Both the position numbers and the translations under genes were made by a program. 15,479 nucleotides of DNA from UBA6776 sp964636785 (lineage in GTDB: Bacteria; Bdellovibrionota; Bdellovibrionia; Bdellovibrionales; UBA1609), in assembly GCA_964636785.1 (NCBI GenBank), contig CAZWVK010000057.1, positions 1 through 15,479 on the forward strand, read 5' to 3'. The notes beneath the pieces were generated by a model that worked only from the letters and a program-made list of their open reading frames with translations, made no database searches and had not been told where the DNA came from. This document shows positions 6,589 to 14,055 of this stretch, one piece after another. The number at the start of each line of letters is the position of its first letter. The stretch's first letter is position 1.

Positions 6589-7326
6589 TTGAACTCAATT
6601 GAAAAGAAAGTGAACAAGACCTTTAGCGACAATCCTTTTTGGAATCTCATTCTCAATGTTTTATTGCCGGTATTCATTCTTAAAAAAGGGGCAGATTTTG
6701 GGGACTACGTCTCACCGTTGAGCGTTTTAGCGTTGGCGCTTGCTATCCCTGTCCTGGTTGGCGCCTGGGATTACATTCAGGCTCAAAAGAAAAATTATGT
6801 TTCTATATTAGGTGTTGTGAATACGGGGTTAACTGGCGGATTTGCAGTGTTTGAGGTGGAAGGCCTATGGTTTGCTGTAAAAGAAGGCAGTCTTCCCTTT
6901 TTAATCGGAATCTTCGTTTTGATTTCAGCCAAATATAAGAGGAATTTTATCACCACATTTTTTCTTCAACCTCAGGTCATTAATCTTGAGTTGATTGAGC
7001 GCAAATCCCGCGAACTGGGAAGGGAAGCTCAAGTTTTAAGAATCACACAGCTGGGCTCCATATGGTTTTCGATTTCATTTTTTTTCAGTTCGGTTTTGAA
7101 TTTGGTCTTAGGGTTGATGATCTTTACCAGTATTGATCGCTCGCTACCGCAAGCGGAGCGGGCTCAGCTCTTGAACAATCAGATCGCCGAGATGACCTGG
7201 CTTGGATATATTGTTATTGCTCTGCCGCTGACGGTCGGCACAGGTCTTCTTTTATGGTGGTTGCTTAAATCCCTGTCTCGTACACTTGAGATCACAGTGG
7301 ATGAGCTATTGCATAAGAAGTCATAA
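6589..7326 (+). CDS. VC0807-family multi-pass membrane protein
   Basis: The 245 residues contain about six hydrophobic segments. The pattern matches the VC0807 family: N-x-x-LNVLLPVFIL near the start, ALALAIPVLVGAWDYIQAQKKNYVSILG, a G-rich turn (NTGLTGGFAVFEVEGLWFAVKEGSLPFLIG), and a long C-terminal pair of helices. The family is related in layout to septation/IspZ-type membrane proteins; its biochemical role is unknown. The start is TTG at 6589, with GAGG (6578-6581) 7 bases upstream. No ATG or GTG fits before the conserved N-terminal helix, so the rare start is believable. It is divergent from the DUF3307 membrane protein and ends 9 bases from the convergent coiled-coil gene. Confidence 0.8.
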   Translation: MNSIEKKVNKTFSDNPFWNLILNVLLPVFILKKGADFGDYVSPLSVLALALAIPVLVGAWDYIQAQKKNYVSILGVVNTGLTGGFAVFEVEGLWFAVKEGSLPFLIGIFVLISAKYKRNFITTFFLQPQVINLELIERKSRELGREAQVLRITQLGSIWFSISFFFSSVLNLVLGLMIFTSIDRSLPQAERAQLLNNQIAEMTWLGYIVIALPLTVGTGLLLWWLLKSLSRTLEITVDELLHKKS

Positions 7327-7335
7327 GTAAAAAGT

Positions 7336-7749
7336 TTAGAGCGCGTCCTGAAGCTGATATTCAAGAACAGGCGGAATTTTGAGAGCGCCTTCTTTGATCT
7401 TCTCAATTTCATTTTGCATTTCAGCGTAGCGCTCTTGCTTCTTGAGGTATTCCAAATGCCGTATCCGCTCGAGTTCGAGGTGGCGTTGAAAGGCTTCATG
7501 ATTGTCTCTGGGTGGAGGCTTGGTGGCCACATAATGCTTACGAGCTCGTTCATGAAGCTCTTTTTCCTCCTGCCTTTTCTCGCGCACTTCATCCTTTCCG
7601 CTCATTCGCTCTTTGTCGCGCATTTCTTCTATGCGCTGTCTTTCAAAAAAGTCCTCATACCGAAGTTTGTGCCGCTGAATGATTTCTTTTTTGATATCAC
7701 CGTCGGCATAATTTGAAAAAAGCAAAGGAAAAACGAAAAGCCACCTCAT
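7336..7749 (-). CDS. exported charged coiled-coil protein, unknown function
   Basis: The 137 residues begin with a short signal peptide-like segment (MRWLFVFPLLFSNYADG). The rest, from about 19 to 125, is extremely rich in Glu, Lys and Arg (for example RQRIEEMRDKERMSGKDE), with an a/d pattern of Leu, Ile, Phe and Tyr expected of a long helix or coiled coil. A Pro stretch (ATKPPPRDN) breaks it about halfway. No domain is recognised. No clear ribosome site precedes the ATG at 7749, so the exact start is only moderately sure. The gene is divergent from sohB, with 84 bases between the starts. A periplasmic helical spacer or chaperone-like role would be guesswork. Confidence 0.65.
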   Translation of the reverse strand: MRWLFVFPLLFSNYADGDIKKEIIQRHKLRYEDFFERQRIEEMRDKERMSGKDEVREKRQEEKELHERARKHYVATKPPPRDNHEAFQRHLELERIRHLEYLKKQERYAEMQNEIEKIKEGALKIPPVLEYQLQDAL

Positions 7750-7833
7750 AGAATCAGGCTAACATGACCCAAAAAGAGTTGATAGGGGCTTGCATTTAAA
7801 GGTAAGACCGAAAGTCTTGGAAAGGACAAAAAA

Positions 7834-8856
7834 GTGACTGAATTATTTTTAGATGTCGGATCATTTTCCCTTAAGGCTCTTATCTTAGGTCTAGTTGTCT
7901 TTGGCGGAATCGTCGCGATTATTACAGCCTCATTAAAGCAAAAAAAATCAACAAAAGAGCTCGAGGTTGAAGACCTGACGAAGAAATTCAAAAAGCAAAA
8001 GCTACAGCTGCAGTCAAAGATTCTTCCCCATGGTGAGTTTAAGAAAATCCTTAAGAGTGAGCGTAAAACGACAAAGAAAGAAGCCAAGAAAGCAAAAGAC
8101 CTTTCCAAAGCGCGGCTTTTTATTTTGCGGTTTGAAGGAGATGTAAAAGCGTCACAAACAGAGGAGTTGGCAGATCAGATCACTGCTGTTTTATCGATTG
8201 CCAATCCAAAATCAGATAGAGTCCTTGTTGCGATTGAAAGCCCCGGCGGAATGGTCCATGGGTATGGTCTTGCGGCCGCACAGCTTTTAAGAATTCGTGA
8301 GCGTGGCATTTCACTGATTGCAGCTGTTGATAAAGTTGCAGCCAGTGGCGGCTATTTGATGGCATCTGTTGCAAACGAAATCATTGCGGCTCCTTTTGCC
8401 GTCCTTGGCTCAATTGGTGTATTGGCGCAGGTTCCGAATCTAAATCGCCTGCTTAAAAAGCATGATATTGATTATGAAGAAATCACATCAGGAAAATACA
8501 AGCGCTCTGTGAGCTTTCTCGGGGAAATCACTCCTGATGGCAAAAAGCATTTTGAGAAAAAGGTTGAGGGCACACACGATCTTTTCAAGCAGTTTGTAAA
8601 GGATTTGCGACCCAATTTAAATCTGGATGAAGTGGCCAATGGTGATCATTGGTATGGAAAAGAAGCCTTAGCGTTAGGACTGGTTGATCGTATACAAACC
8701 AGTGATGAGTACATTTCAAATCTGGCGGAATCTCACCAAATCATCAAAATAAGCTCACCTGATAAGAAAAACATAATCGCTAAATTCTCACAAAGCGCAG
8801 AAGCATCTATTGAAAGAGTTTTCTATAAACTCTTAAGCACTTGGCCGGTTAAATGA
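7834..8856 (+). CDS. sohB: inner-membrane serine peptidase SohB (S49 family)
   Basis: The 340-residue product is a signal-peptide-peptidase-like protease acting at the inner membrane on the periplasmic side. It starts at GTG (7834), with AAGGA 7 bases upstream. One N-terminal membrane helix (about 12-32) is followed by a very basic linker (33-92, many Lys). The S49 domain then runs from about 93. The catalytic dyad is Ser171 in KVAASGGYLMA and Lys223 in SGKYKRSVSFLGE. The stretch FAVLGSIGVLAQVPNLNRLL and the phrase KKHDIDYEEI are typical of SohB rather than SppA. Length matches E. coli SohB. Its 3' end overlaps the convergent AsmA-like gene by 34 bases. A possible hairpin (AAGAC/GTCTT, 7804-7818) lies just before the ribosome site. 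Confidence 0.95.
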   Translation: MTELFLDVGSFSLKALILGLVVFGGIVAIITASLKQKKSTKELEVEDLTKKFKKQKLQLQSKILPHGEFKKILKSERKTTKKEAKKAKDLSKARLFILRFEGDVKASQTEELADQITAVLSIANPKSDRVLVAIESPGGMVHGYGLAAAQLLRIRERGISLIAAVDKVAASGGYLMASVANEIIAAPFAVLGSIGVLAQVPNLNRLLKKHDIDYEEITSGKYKRSVSFLGEITPDGKKHFEKKVEGTHDLFKQFVKDLRPNLNLDEVANGDHWYGKEALALGLVDRIQTSDEYISNLAESHQIIKISSPDKKNIIAKFSQSAEASIERVFYKLLSTWPVK

Positions 8857-10766
8857 TTGATTTCCACAGGGAGCCAATTTTTTGAGCTCCCAATTCGCGC
8901 TTTCCCATAAAGAGGCCTTCCTCTTTTCCACTCCCCTACAAATTCCAAGCGACGATCATTGATTTTAGCGACGGCCCGATTCACCACACCACCATTCACG
9001 TGAACTTCCATATTGATATGTGAATCATCAATTTGTTTCGAAGCGCTTTCCATTCCAAAGGCATTTAGTAGGCTGGTTGAGAATACATCGTATTTAAAGC
9101 TCTCGGACCATTTCAATGTTTCAAGTTGCAATTCAAGAGCAAAGTTTTCTTTTTTAATTTGTTTGACCTCACCGCTGACATTTAAGGCTTCCCATCCACG
9201 CCCCAATGCCTTTTCGCTGGAAAACCGTCCATGCACGTCATGAACACCGTCTGCTTCTAGAGCCCCATTTAAATTGAGCTTTAGAGCATCCACCCGACCT
9301 TGAAAGAGCAGATTTTGTAGTGGCTCACTTGGTCTTAAACTGTTGAAGTCGACGACAAAGCGGCCGCTCCCTTTTTCTAAGTTGTAATCCGTCTTAACAA
9401 TTCCACCACGACTGCCGCCCAAAATCTGAAAGTCACTGAATGTGACTTTTAGGTTCTTTCCTTTGCGTTCTCCTTGAGTTTGGATCTGCGACAGGGTTTC
9501 CACTCCTCTCAGACTTTTATTTGAAAAATTCAGTTTCAAGCTCTCAAGTTCGCCACTGAATTCAATATCGTCTTGATCGTAGGCAGTGACTGTTCCTGTC
9601 CAAAATCCCATTGAGGCAATGAGCAAAGGAAATTTCCTAAGGCCGAAAAACTCCGAAACCATTTCCAAAGAGAGTTTGCTAACCTTCAACTGCACTGGAC
9701 CGTTTCGAAAATGCGGCTTCACTGGATATATCATCTGAGGCTCAAGATAAAGTCGACCTAGTTCACCATCCACTCGGCACGAATCAATTCGAATAGGAAG
9801 CTCAGCAAGGGAGAGTGATTTTTGAAATGATCCACCTTGAGTCAATTCACAATCCACCCAGGCTCTTCGAGTCTGCGTGAAACTTTTGATGATTTCAGCT
9901 TTAAACAAAATCTCTAAAATATCATTCAATGGACCCTGGTGAAGACGTATGCGCTGAAGAAAGGTTCGCCCCTCCTCATCCAGTTGTCCGGACCATCTGA
10001 GCTCACCTTCTTTAATTGGACTTTTCAGTTCCCACTCAAGGAGTGGACCATGCAGTGCTCCGATCAGTTTGAAATCCTGTTTGATCTCCCCCTTTGGAAA
10101 TCGTCTTGAAACAGTGAAGTCACCATAAATTCGAACATCAGAGGAAACTGTTAGGCGCAGGCCTCTTCCTGAAAAATTCCAACTGGGTTGTTTTGAGTTT
10201 CGCACATGAATCTCATTTAAAGTTACACCTTGGGCGCGTTCACGTATCTCATCATACACCTGCCGAAGACCGAGATGCTCCATCTGAATTTGAGCTGGGA
10301 TGGCTGTGCTCTCTGTTGCGGTTTGCTGATCACTTTCCAAATGAGCTGCAGTTTCACAAGGATTTTCCTTGAGCTCTATGTCGATGCGATCTGCAGAGAT
10401 CTTCCCGACCCTGTTTGCACCTGTAACGAGTGTCCATAAACTCACCGGGATTTTTAAGGAATGAAGTTCAACATCCAGTAAGGGCTTTCCACACTCCGCC
10501 GCTCTTTGAGCATGAGCTTCCGGGAGCTCCACTGTAAAGCCCGGCCAAATTCCTGCAGCGAGGTGTAGCTCAACACGCGCGGATTCAACCTGCCACTCTG
10601 GAAATTTCTTTTGCACTTCCAGGAGAATTTCCTGTTGAGCACGATCCGAGTTTAAGACGAGTCTCAAAGCGCCACCCAAAAAACCGGCCAGCGTGAGCCC
10701 GATTACAAATAATGCAAATCCATTGGAATTGACGTTTACGGCTGAATCTCTTTTCTTTACGAGCAT
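8823..10766 (-). CDS. AsmA-like envelope protein
   Basis: The 647 residues begin with a short cytoplasmic tail and one membrane anchor (about 16-37, FALFVIGLTLAGFLGGAL), followed by a long periplasmic region of alternating beta-strands. The opening after the anchor (PEWQVESARVELHLAAGIWPGFTVELPEA) matches the AsmA/GspN-like pattern, in which a strand-rich groove is thought to carry or guide lipids or outer-membrane components between membranes. No catalytic motif is seen, as expected. The start is 15 bases after the greA stop, in the same direction, so greA and this gene probably form one operon. The ribosome site is poor, which would suit translational coupling. It ends in TAG inside the 3' end of sohB. 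It could instead be classed as DUF748 or TamB-like; I am confident only of the broad class. Confidence 0.75.
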   Translation of the reverse strand: MLVKKRDSAVNVNSNGFALFVIGLTLAGFLGGALRLVLNSDRAQQEILLEVQKKFPEWQVESARVELHLAAGIWPGFTVELPEAHAQRAAECGKPLLDVELHSLKIPVSLWTLVTGANRVGKISADRIDIELKENPCETAAHLESDQQTATESTAIPAQIQMEHLGLRQVYDEIRERAQGVTLNEIHVRNSKQPSWNFSGRGLRLTVSSDVRIYGDFTVSRRFPKGEIKQDFKLIGALHGPLLEWELKSPIKEGELRWSGQLDEEGRTFLQRIRLHQGPLNDILEILFKAEIIKSFTQTRRAWVDCELTQGGSFQKSLSLAELPIRIDSCRVDGELGRLYLEPQMIYPVKPHFRNGPVQLKVSKLSLEMVSEFFGLRKFPLLIASMGFWTGTVTAYDQDDIEFSGELESLKLNFSNKSLRGVETLSQIQTQGERKGKNLKVTFSDFQILGGSRGGIVKTDYNLEKGSGRFVVDFNSLRPSEPLQNLLFQGRVDALKLNLNGALEADGVHDVHGRFSSEKALGRGWEALNVSGEVKQIKKENFALELQLETLKWSESFKYDVFSTSLLNAFGMESASKQIDDSHINMEVHVNGGVVNRAVAKINDRRLEFVGEWKRGRPLYGKARIGSSKNWLPVEINHLTGQVLKSL

Positions 10767-10781
10767 TCAGCCATTAAAGCC

Positions 10782-11258
10782 CTATTTGAATGAAAAGTTA
10801 AGAACCTCAAACTCTTTCTCACCTTTTGGGCTCTTCATTTCTACGATGTCTCCGGTTTTCTTTCCAATAAGACTTCGAGCAAGTGGTGAGAAGACAGAAA
10901 TCTTGCCATTTTTAACGTCCGACTCTTCTTCTCCAACAATTTGATAAGTCGCTTCTTCATCGGATTCGAGGTCCAGAAGAGTCACACGGGCTCCAAATGT
11001 AATACGATCGGATTGGATGGAAGAGATATCGATCACTTCTGCATTGGCTAACTTGCCTTGAATTTCAGCAATACGAGACTCGACAAACGCTTGGCGCTCT
11101 TTGGCCGCGTCATAATCGGCATTCTCACTCAAATCACCATGACCACGGGCTTCCTCAATGGCTTTAATGACGTCAGGTCTTTCTACCGTAATGAGGCGCT
11201 TTAACTCTGCTTCCAGTTTCTCTTTGCCTGCTAAAGTCATAGGTTGGCGATCGGACAT
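10782..11258 (-). CDS. greA: transcript cleavage factor GreA
   Basis: GreA binds stalled RNA polymerase through its secondary channel and triggers cleavage of the back-tracked RNA end. The start at 11258 has AAGGAG 7 bases upstream; a longer reading from 11294 has no such signal and extends into the mgtE promoter region. The 158 residues match the usual length. The N-terminal coiled-coil hairpin carries the tip acidic residues in GHGDLSENADYDAAKERQ: Asp42 and Glu45, equivalent to Asp41/Glu44 of E. coli. The C-terminal FKBP-like half includes FGARVTLLD, YQIVGEEESD and ISVFSPLARSLIGKKTGD. It is first in a likely operon with the AsmA-like gene and divergent from mgtE. It stops at TAG. Confidence 0.97.
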   Translation of the reverse strand: MSDRQPMTLAGKEKLEAELKRLITVERPDVIKAIEEARGHGDLSENADYDAAKERQAFVESRIAEIQGKLANAEVIDISSIQSDRITFGARVTLLDLESDEEATYQIVGEEESDVKNGKISVFSPLARSLIGKKTGDIVEMKSPKGEKEFEVLNFSFK

Positions 11259-11336
11259 GTAAAAACTCCTTATAAAAGTGCCGATAGGTACCACGACCCC
11301 TATTTTGACGCAAGTTGGAAGGTGAGAGTAAACGTC

Positions 11337-12686
11337 ATGAAGCTCGGCCCGAACACCTTAAAGATCATCAAGCGCCTCCTTGTAGGCCGCCCTTCGAGGC
11401 CATTGATTTCCATTCTTAGGAAGTTGGAAGTCCCTGATTTAACTTCACTTTATTCACACCTGAATATGCGCGAATCGATCTGGTTGACCGAGTGTTTGAT
11501 CCAAATGGGCATTGCGTCAGATGTCTTAGAGGAGCTTCCCGAACTGCAGTTGAAACGAATTTTAGAGGACCTCTCACAAAGTCAGCTCTTGGTTATTTTG
11601 CAGCTCTCGACCCCCGATTTGGCCGCTTACTTCATCAATCATCTGGAAGAAGAGGCTGCGTCAGAAATTCTTAGAGCACTGACCCCCCTTCGACGATCAA
11701 AAATCAGTCAGTTTTTAAACTACCCTGAGGATTCCGTTGGGCGAGTGATGCAAACCAGTGTCTTTGCCCTTCCCATCAACACCACCGCCGGTCAGGCCCT
11801 GGAGATGCTGCGGTCTTATGCTCAAGAAGAGTCGATTTATTATATCTACTGCGTGAATGAGGAAAATCAGTTGATTGGGGTGATCTCACTTCGAAACCTG
11901 GTTATGCAATCTCCAAACACCTCCCTTGAGGAAATTGTCAAACGCGATGTGATTTCAGTCACTCCAACCACATCCTCCGAAGAGGTTGCTAAAATTGTTG
12001 CCGCTTACGATTACATTGCAATTCCGGTGATCGATGAGAACCGCAAACTGATTGGAATTGTGACGGTCGATGATGTCGTTGATATTATTCAAGAGCAAGC
12101 GACAGCCAATATCTACGCTCAAGCCGGTCTACAAGAGGGAGACCGAGTTTACACCTCCGCTTCGCAGAGTTTGAAGTTCCGATTGCCGTGGATGCTGATC
12201 AATCTCATTTTGGCAGGTCTTGCAAGTTATGTGGTGAGCTTGTTTGAAAGTACAATGAGTGAGCTTATCATTTTAGCCTCACTTAAAAACATTGTTGCAG
12301 GGATTGGTGGTAATACGGCCATTCAAACTCTCACTGTGGTGACACGCGGAATGGCCACAGGTGACTTTTCGTTTATTTCGCAGTGGCGAGCGATCGTAAA
12401 GGAATCTTACGTTGGGCTTTCGATGGGCTTTTTGCTAGGAATATCTGGCGGGATATTGGTTTACGTTTGGAAAGGCGATCTGATGGTCGCAGTGATCCTT
12501 TGTCTGGCAATGATCTTGAACTCTATTGTAGCTTCATTTTTTGGTGCGATTGTTCCGCTGCTCTTAAAGCGATGGAACTGGGATCCAGCCGTGGGAAGCG
12601 GCCCCTTAGTGACCACAACGACCGATATCTTTGGCTTCTTTTCATTCTTAGGGATTGCCGCCCTCGCCCTCGCCTTCTTCACCTAG
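11337..12686 (+). CDS. mgtE: magnesium channel MgtE
   Basis: The 449-residue Mg2+ channel sits in the inner membrane. The order is an N-terminal helical domain (1-130), two CBS domains sensing cytosolic Mg2+ (about 131-255), a linker (256-283), and five membrane helices (284-449). In the pore region GIGGNTAIQTLTV and the DPAVGSGPLVTTTTDIFGF element are seen; Asp430 corresponds to the selectivity Asp of Thermus MgtE. I place the start at ATG 11337, with GGAAGGTGAG upstream, rather than at 11244, which would run across the greA start. The greA-mgtE gap is only 78 bases, too short for an M-box riboswitch, so control is likely by the CBS gate. The stop is TAG, followed 2 bases later by the 55-base palindrome. 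Confidence 0.95.
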   Translation: MKLGPNTLKIIKRLLVGRPSRPLISILRKLEVPDLTSLYSHLNMRESIWLTECLIQMGIASDVLEELPELQLKRILEDLSQSQLLVILQLSTPDLAAYFINHLEEEAASEILRALTPLRRSKISQFLNYPEDSVGRVMQTSVFALPINTTAGQALEMLRSYAQEESIYYIYCVNEENQLIGVISLRNLVMQSPNTSLEEIVKRDVISVTPTTSSEEVAKIVAAYDYIAIPVIDENRKLIGIVTVDDVVDIIQEQATANIYAQAGLQEGDRVYTSASQSLKFRLPWMLINLILAGLASYVVSLFESTMSELIILASLKNIVAGIGGNTAIQTLTVVTRGMATGDFSFISQWRAIVKESYVGLSMGFLLGISGGILVYVWKGDLMVAVILCLAMILNSIVASFFGAIVPLLLKRWNWDPAVGSGPLVTTTTDIFGFFSFLGIAALALAFFT

Positions 12687-12688
12687 AA

Positions 12689-12743
12689 GGTACCTGCTTC
12701 CTTTTCCGATATGCAGTGCATATCGGAAAAGGAAGCAGGTACC
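12689..12743. repeat. 55-base near-perfect palindrome directly after mgtE
   Basis: The left arm (12689-12715, starting GGTACCTGCTTCC) and the right arm (12717-12743, ending GGAAGCAGGTACC) are exact reverse complements over 27 bases, with only a G at 12716 between them. In RNA this folds as 26 pairs with a 3-base AGU loop. Intrinsic terminator stems are normally 5-15 pairs and followed by a U-run; neither holds here (the flank is GATTTCTGG). It could be a strong processing or attenuation hairpin, a dispersed palindromic repeat, a protein site, or an assembly fold-back. The reading frame of mgtE, if TAG were read through, stays open across it. Confidence 0.75.
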
Positions 12744-12800
12744 GATTTCTGGCCTAAAGGTGGGGAAGATGTTTGGGTGTTTTACCGATAGAGTTTAAGT

Positions 12801-13847
12801 ATGTACTCAGTGAGTTTGTCCCCTTTAAATGTCGATCCCATCGCACAAAGAATTTCAAAAGCAAAAACCATTTTGCTGAGCACCCATAAACAATGTGATG
12901 GCGATGGTCTTGGAGCAATTTTAGCTCTTTATCATGCACTGAAGAAAATCGGTAAAGATGTTCGCTGTATGACAGTGGATGAAATTCCAAAGAAGTATGA
13001 TTTTTTAGATCATAAAAAACACTGCGAGGTTTTTGAAGCGCCACACGCTCCAATAAAACCAACAGATTTAGCANNNNNNNNNNTAATCTTTGACACCAAT
13101 GATCAGCGCCTTGTTGAACCGCTTTTCTCCGAGATGGATTCCAAGTGTGATCAGATTTTATTTATTGATCATCACCCAGTTTTAAACCATGGACCAGAGC
13201 CCACTCTTGGAAGCTATATTGAAACTCGTGCGGCAAGCACAGGTGAAATCGCTTACTTTATAATTAAAGCTTTAAATATCCGCATGGATCAAAAAATTGC
13301 AGAATGCCTTTATACAAGCATTGTTTTTGATACTCAGCTTTTTAAATTCGTAAAGAACTCGGTCAATTCTCATTTGATTGCAGCAGAAGTCTTACAATAT
13401 CTTCCACAAGCTCAAGAGGTTCATCGCCATCTGTTCGCCACTCACACTGTCGAGAAAGTGGCATTCCTTGCAAAGGTATTGAGTGAGATTGATTATTTTG
13501 GTGAAAAACAAATCGCCATTTTAAGACTCTCAGCAAAAGATCTCACCGATCACAATTTGGATATGGATGACTCGCGAGACGTGATTGATATGTTGATGAA
13601 TATCCAAAGCCTTCAAGCCGCAGCCCTATTTCGAGAAGATGGGCCCGATCAGTTCAAACTGAGCTTAAGAAGCAAGGGTGTAATGGAAGTTTTAGGTGTA
13701 GCCGAAGAATTTGGTGGTGGTGGACACCTCTATGCAGCAGGTGCCTACATCGAAGGACCATTTAAAGAGGTAAAGAAAAAGGTCGTTGCTTTTTTAATTT
13801 CTCGTTTAGATGGTATAGAAAATGTCCCCAAACCGAGCCAGAAATAA
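12801..13847 (+). CDS. DHH/DHHA1 phosphoesterase, NrnA-like
   Basis: The likely activity is hydrolysis of short RNA oligomers (nanoRNase) and/or pAp, releasing nucleotides from the ends of RNA breakdown and sulfate assimilation. Motif I is STHKQCDGDGLGA (His29, Asp33, Asp35), motif II an Asp in IFDTNDQRL, motif III DHH (123-125, IDHHPV), and the fourth metal Asp lies in SIVFDTQLFKF (Asp177). The C-terminal DHHA1 domain ends with GGGGHLYAAG (305-314). Length (about 345) is normal. Ten Ns interrupt the codons just before motif II, but the frame matches on both sides. The start ATG has a poor ribosome site. The last 26 bases overlap the Bfd-like gene, implying coupled translation. A c-di-AMP or pGpG substrate cannot be excluded. 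Confidence 0.92.
   Translation: MYSVSLSPLNVDPIAQRISKAKTILLSTHKQCDGDGLGAILALYHALKKIGKDVRCMTVDEIPKKYDFLDHKKHCEVFEAPHAPIKPTDLAXXXXIFDTNDQRLVEPLFSEMDSKCDQILFIDHHPVLNHGPEPTLGSYIETRAASTGEIAYFIIKALNIRMDQKIAECLYTSIVFDTQLFKFVKNSVNSHLIAAEVLQYLPQAQEVHRHLFATHTVEKVAFLAKVLSEIDYFGEKQIAILRLSAKDLTDHNLDMDDSRDVIDMLMNIQSLQAAALFREDGPDQFKLSLRSKGVMEVLGVAEEFGGGGHLYAAGAYIEGPFKEVKKKVVAFLISRLDGIENVPKPSQK
13074..13083. other. assembly gap of 10 Ns inside the DHH gene
   Basis: Ten Ns split the codons between ...PTDLA and IFDTND. Because 10 leaves remainder 1 on division by three, the frames on both sides agree, as they would if one base were missing. In this family only about four residues usually stand between the DL and the catalytic Asp, whereas the Ns add three more than that. 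The true missing sequence may therefore be a single base. Confidence 0.95.
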
Positions 13848-14055
13848 AAATCAAAAACGCGAAAAATTAATCTGCTTTTGCAATGCTATTCCTGTTTCAG
13901 TCGTTGAAAAAGCGATTGAAAATGGCGCTAAAAACATGGGTCAGATTTTTGATCGCACACAAGCGGGCTGTGGTCCGTGCGGTGGCTCTTGCCAGCCTGA
14001 GATTCGAAAATTTCTAGCTAAGAAGCTTACTCAGGATCCGGAAAGTAACACGTAA
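13822..14055 (+). CDS. Bfd-like [2Fe-2S] ferredoxin domain protein
   Basis: The 77 residues contain the bacterioferritin-associated ferredoxin fold pattern: C18-x-C20 in LICFCNAIPVSVVEKAIENG, then C50-x2-C53 in AGCGPCGGSC, which together bind a [2Fe-2S] cluster. The C20-C50 spacing is close to the E. coli Bfd spacing. A fifth Cys (57) is unusual. In E. coli Bfd hands electrons to bacterioferritin to release stored iron; stand-alone relatives serve other electron-transfer partners, so the partner here is unknown. The 17-residue basic start (MSPNRARNKNQKREKL) is longer than in classic Bfd. It overlaps the DHH gene end by 26 bases and overlaps the convergent PhoR gene by 29 bases. The ribosome site is weak, consistent with coupling. 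Confidence 0.88.
   Translation: MSPNRARNKNQKREKLICFCNAIPVSVVEKAIENGAKNMGQIFDRTQAGCGPCGGSCQPEIRKFLAKKLTQDPESNT

Noticed and set aside
7801..7818. Regulatory RNA element before sohB (AAGAC/GTCTT stem)
   Set aside because: A 5-base stem in an AT-rich leader is expected by chance; there is no conserved loop or partner.
11259..11336. M-box magnesium riboswitch upstream of mgtE
   Set aside because: Only 78 bases separate greA and mgtE starts, too short for the M-box, and I see no matching stem pattern.
8823..12686. Genome-wide reassignment of TAG as a sense codon
   Set aside because: TAG ends greA (10782), mgtE (12686), the AsmA-like gene (8823) and an exported-protein gene (2725), at points fitting normal protein ends, so it is a regular terminator here. 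Local readthrough remains possible.
12383..13062. Other-frame open reading frames across the mgtE end, the palindrome and the DHH gene start
   Set aside because: They lack family similarity and start signals; the known genes MgtE and DHH explain the coding signal.
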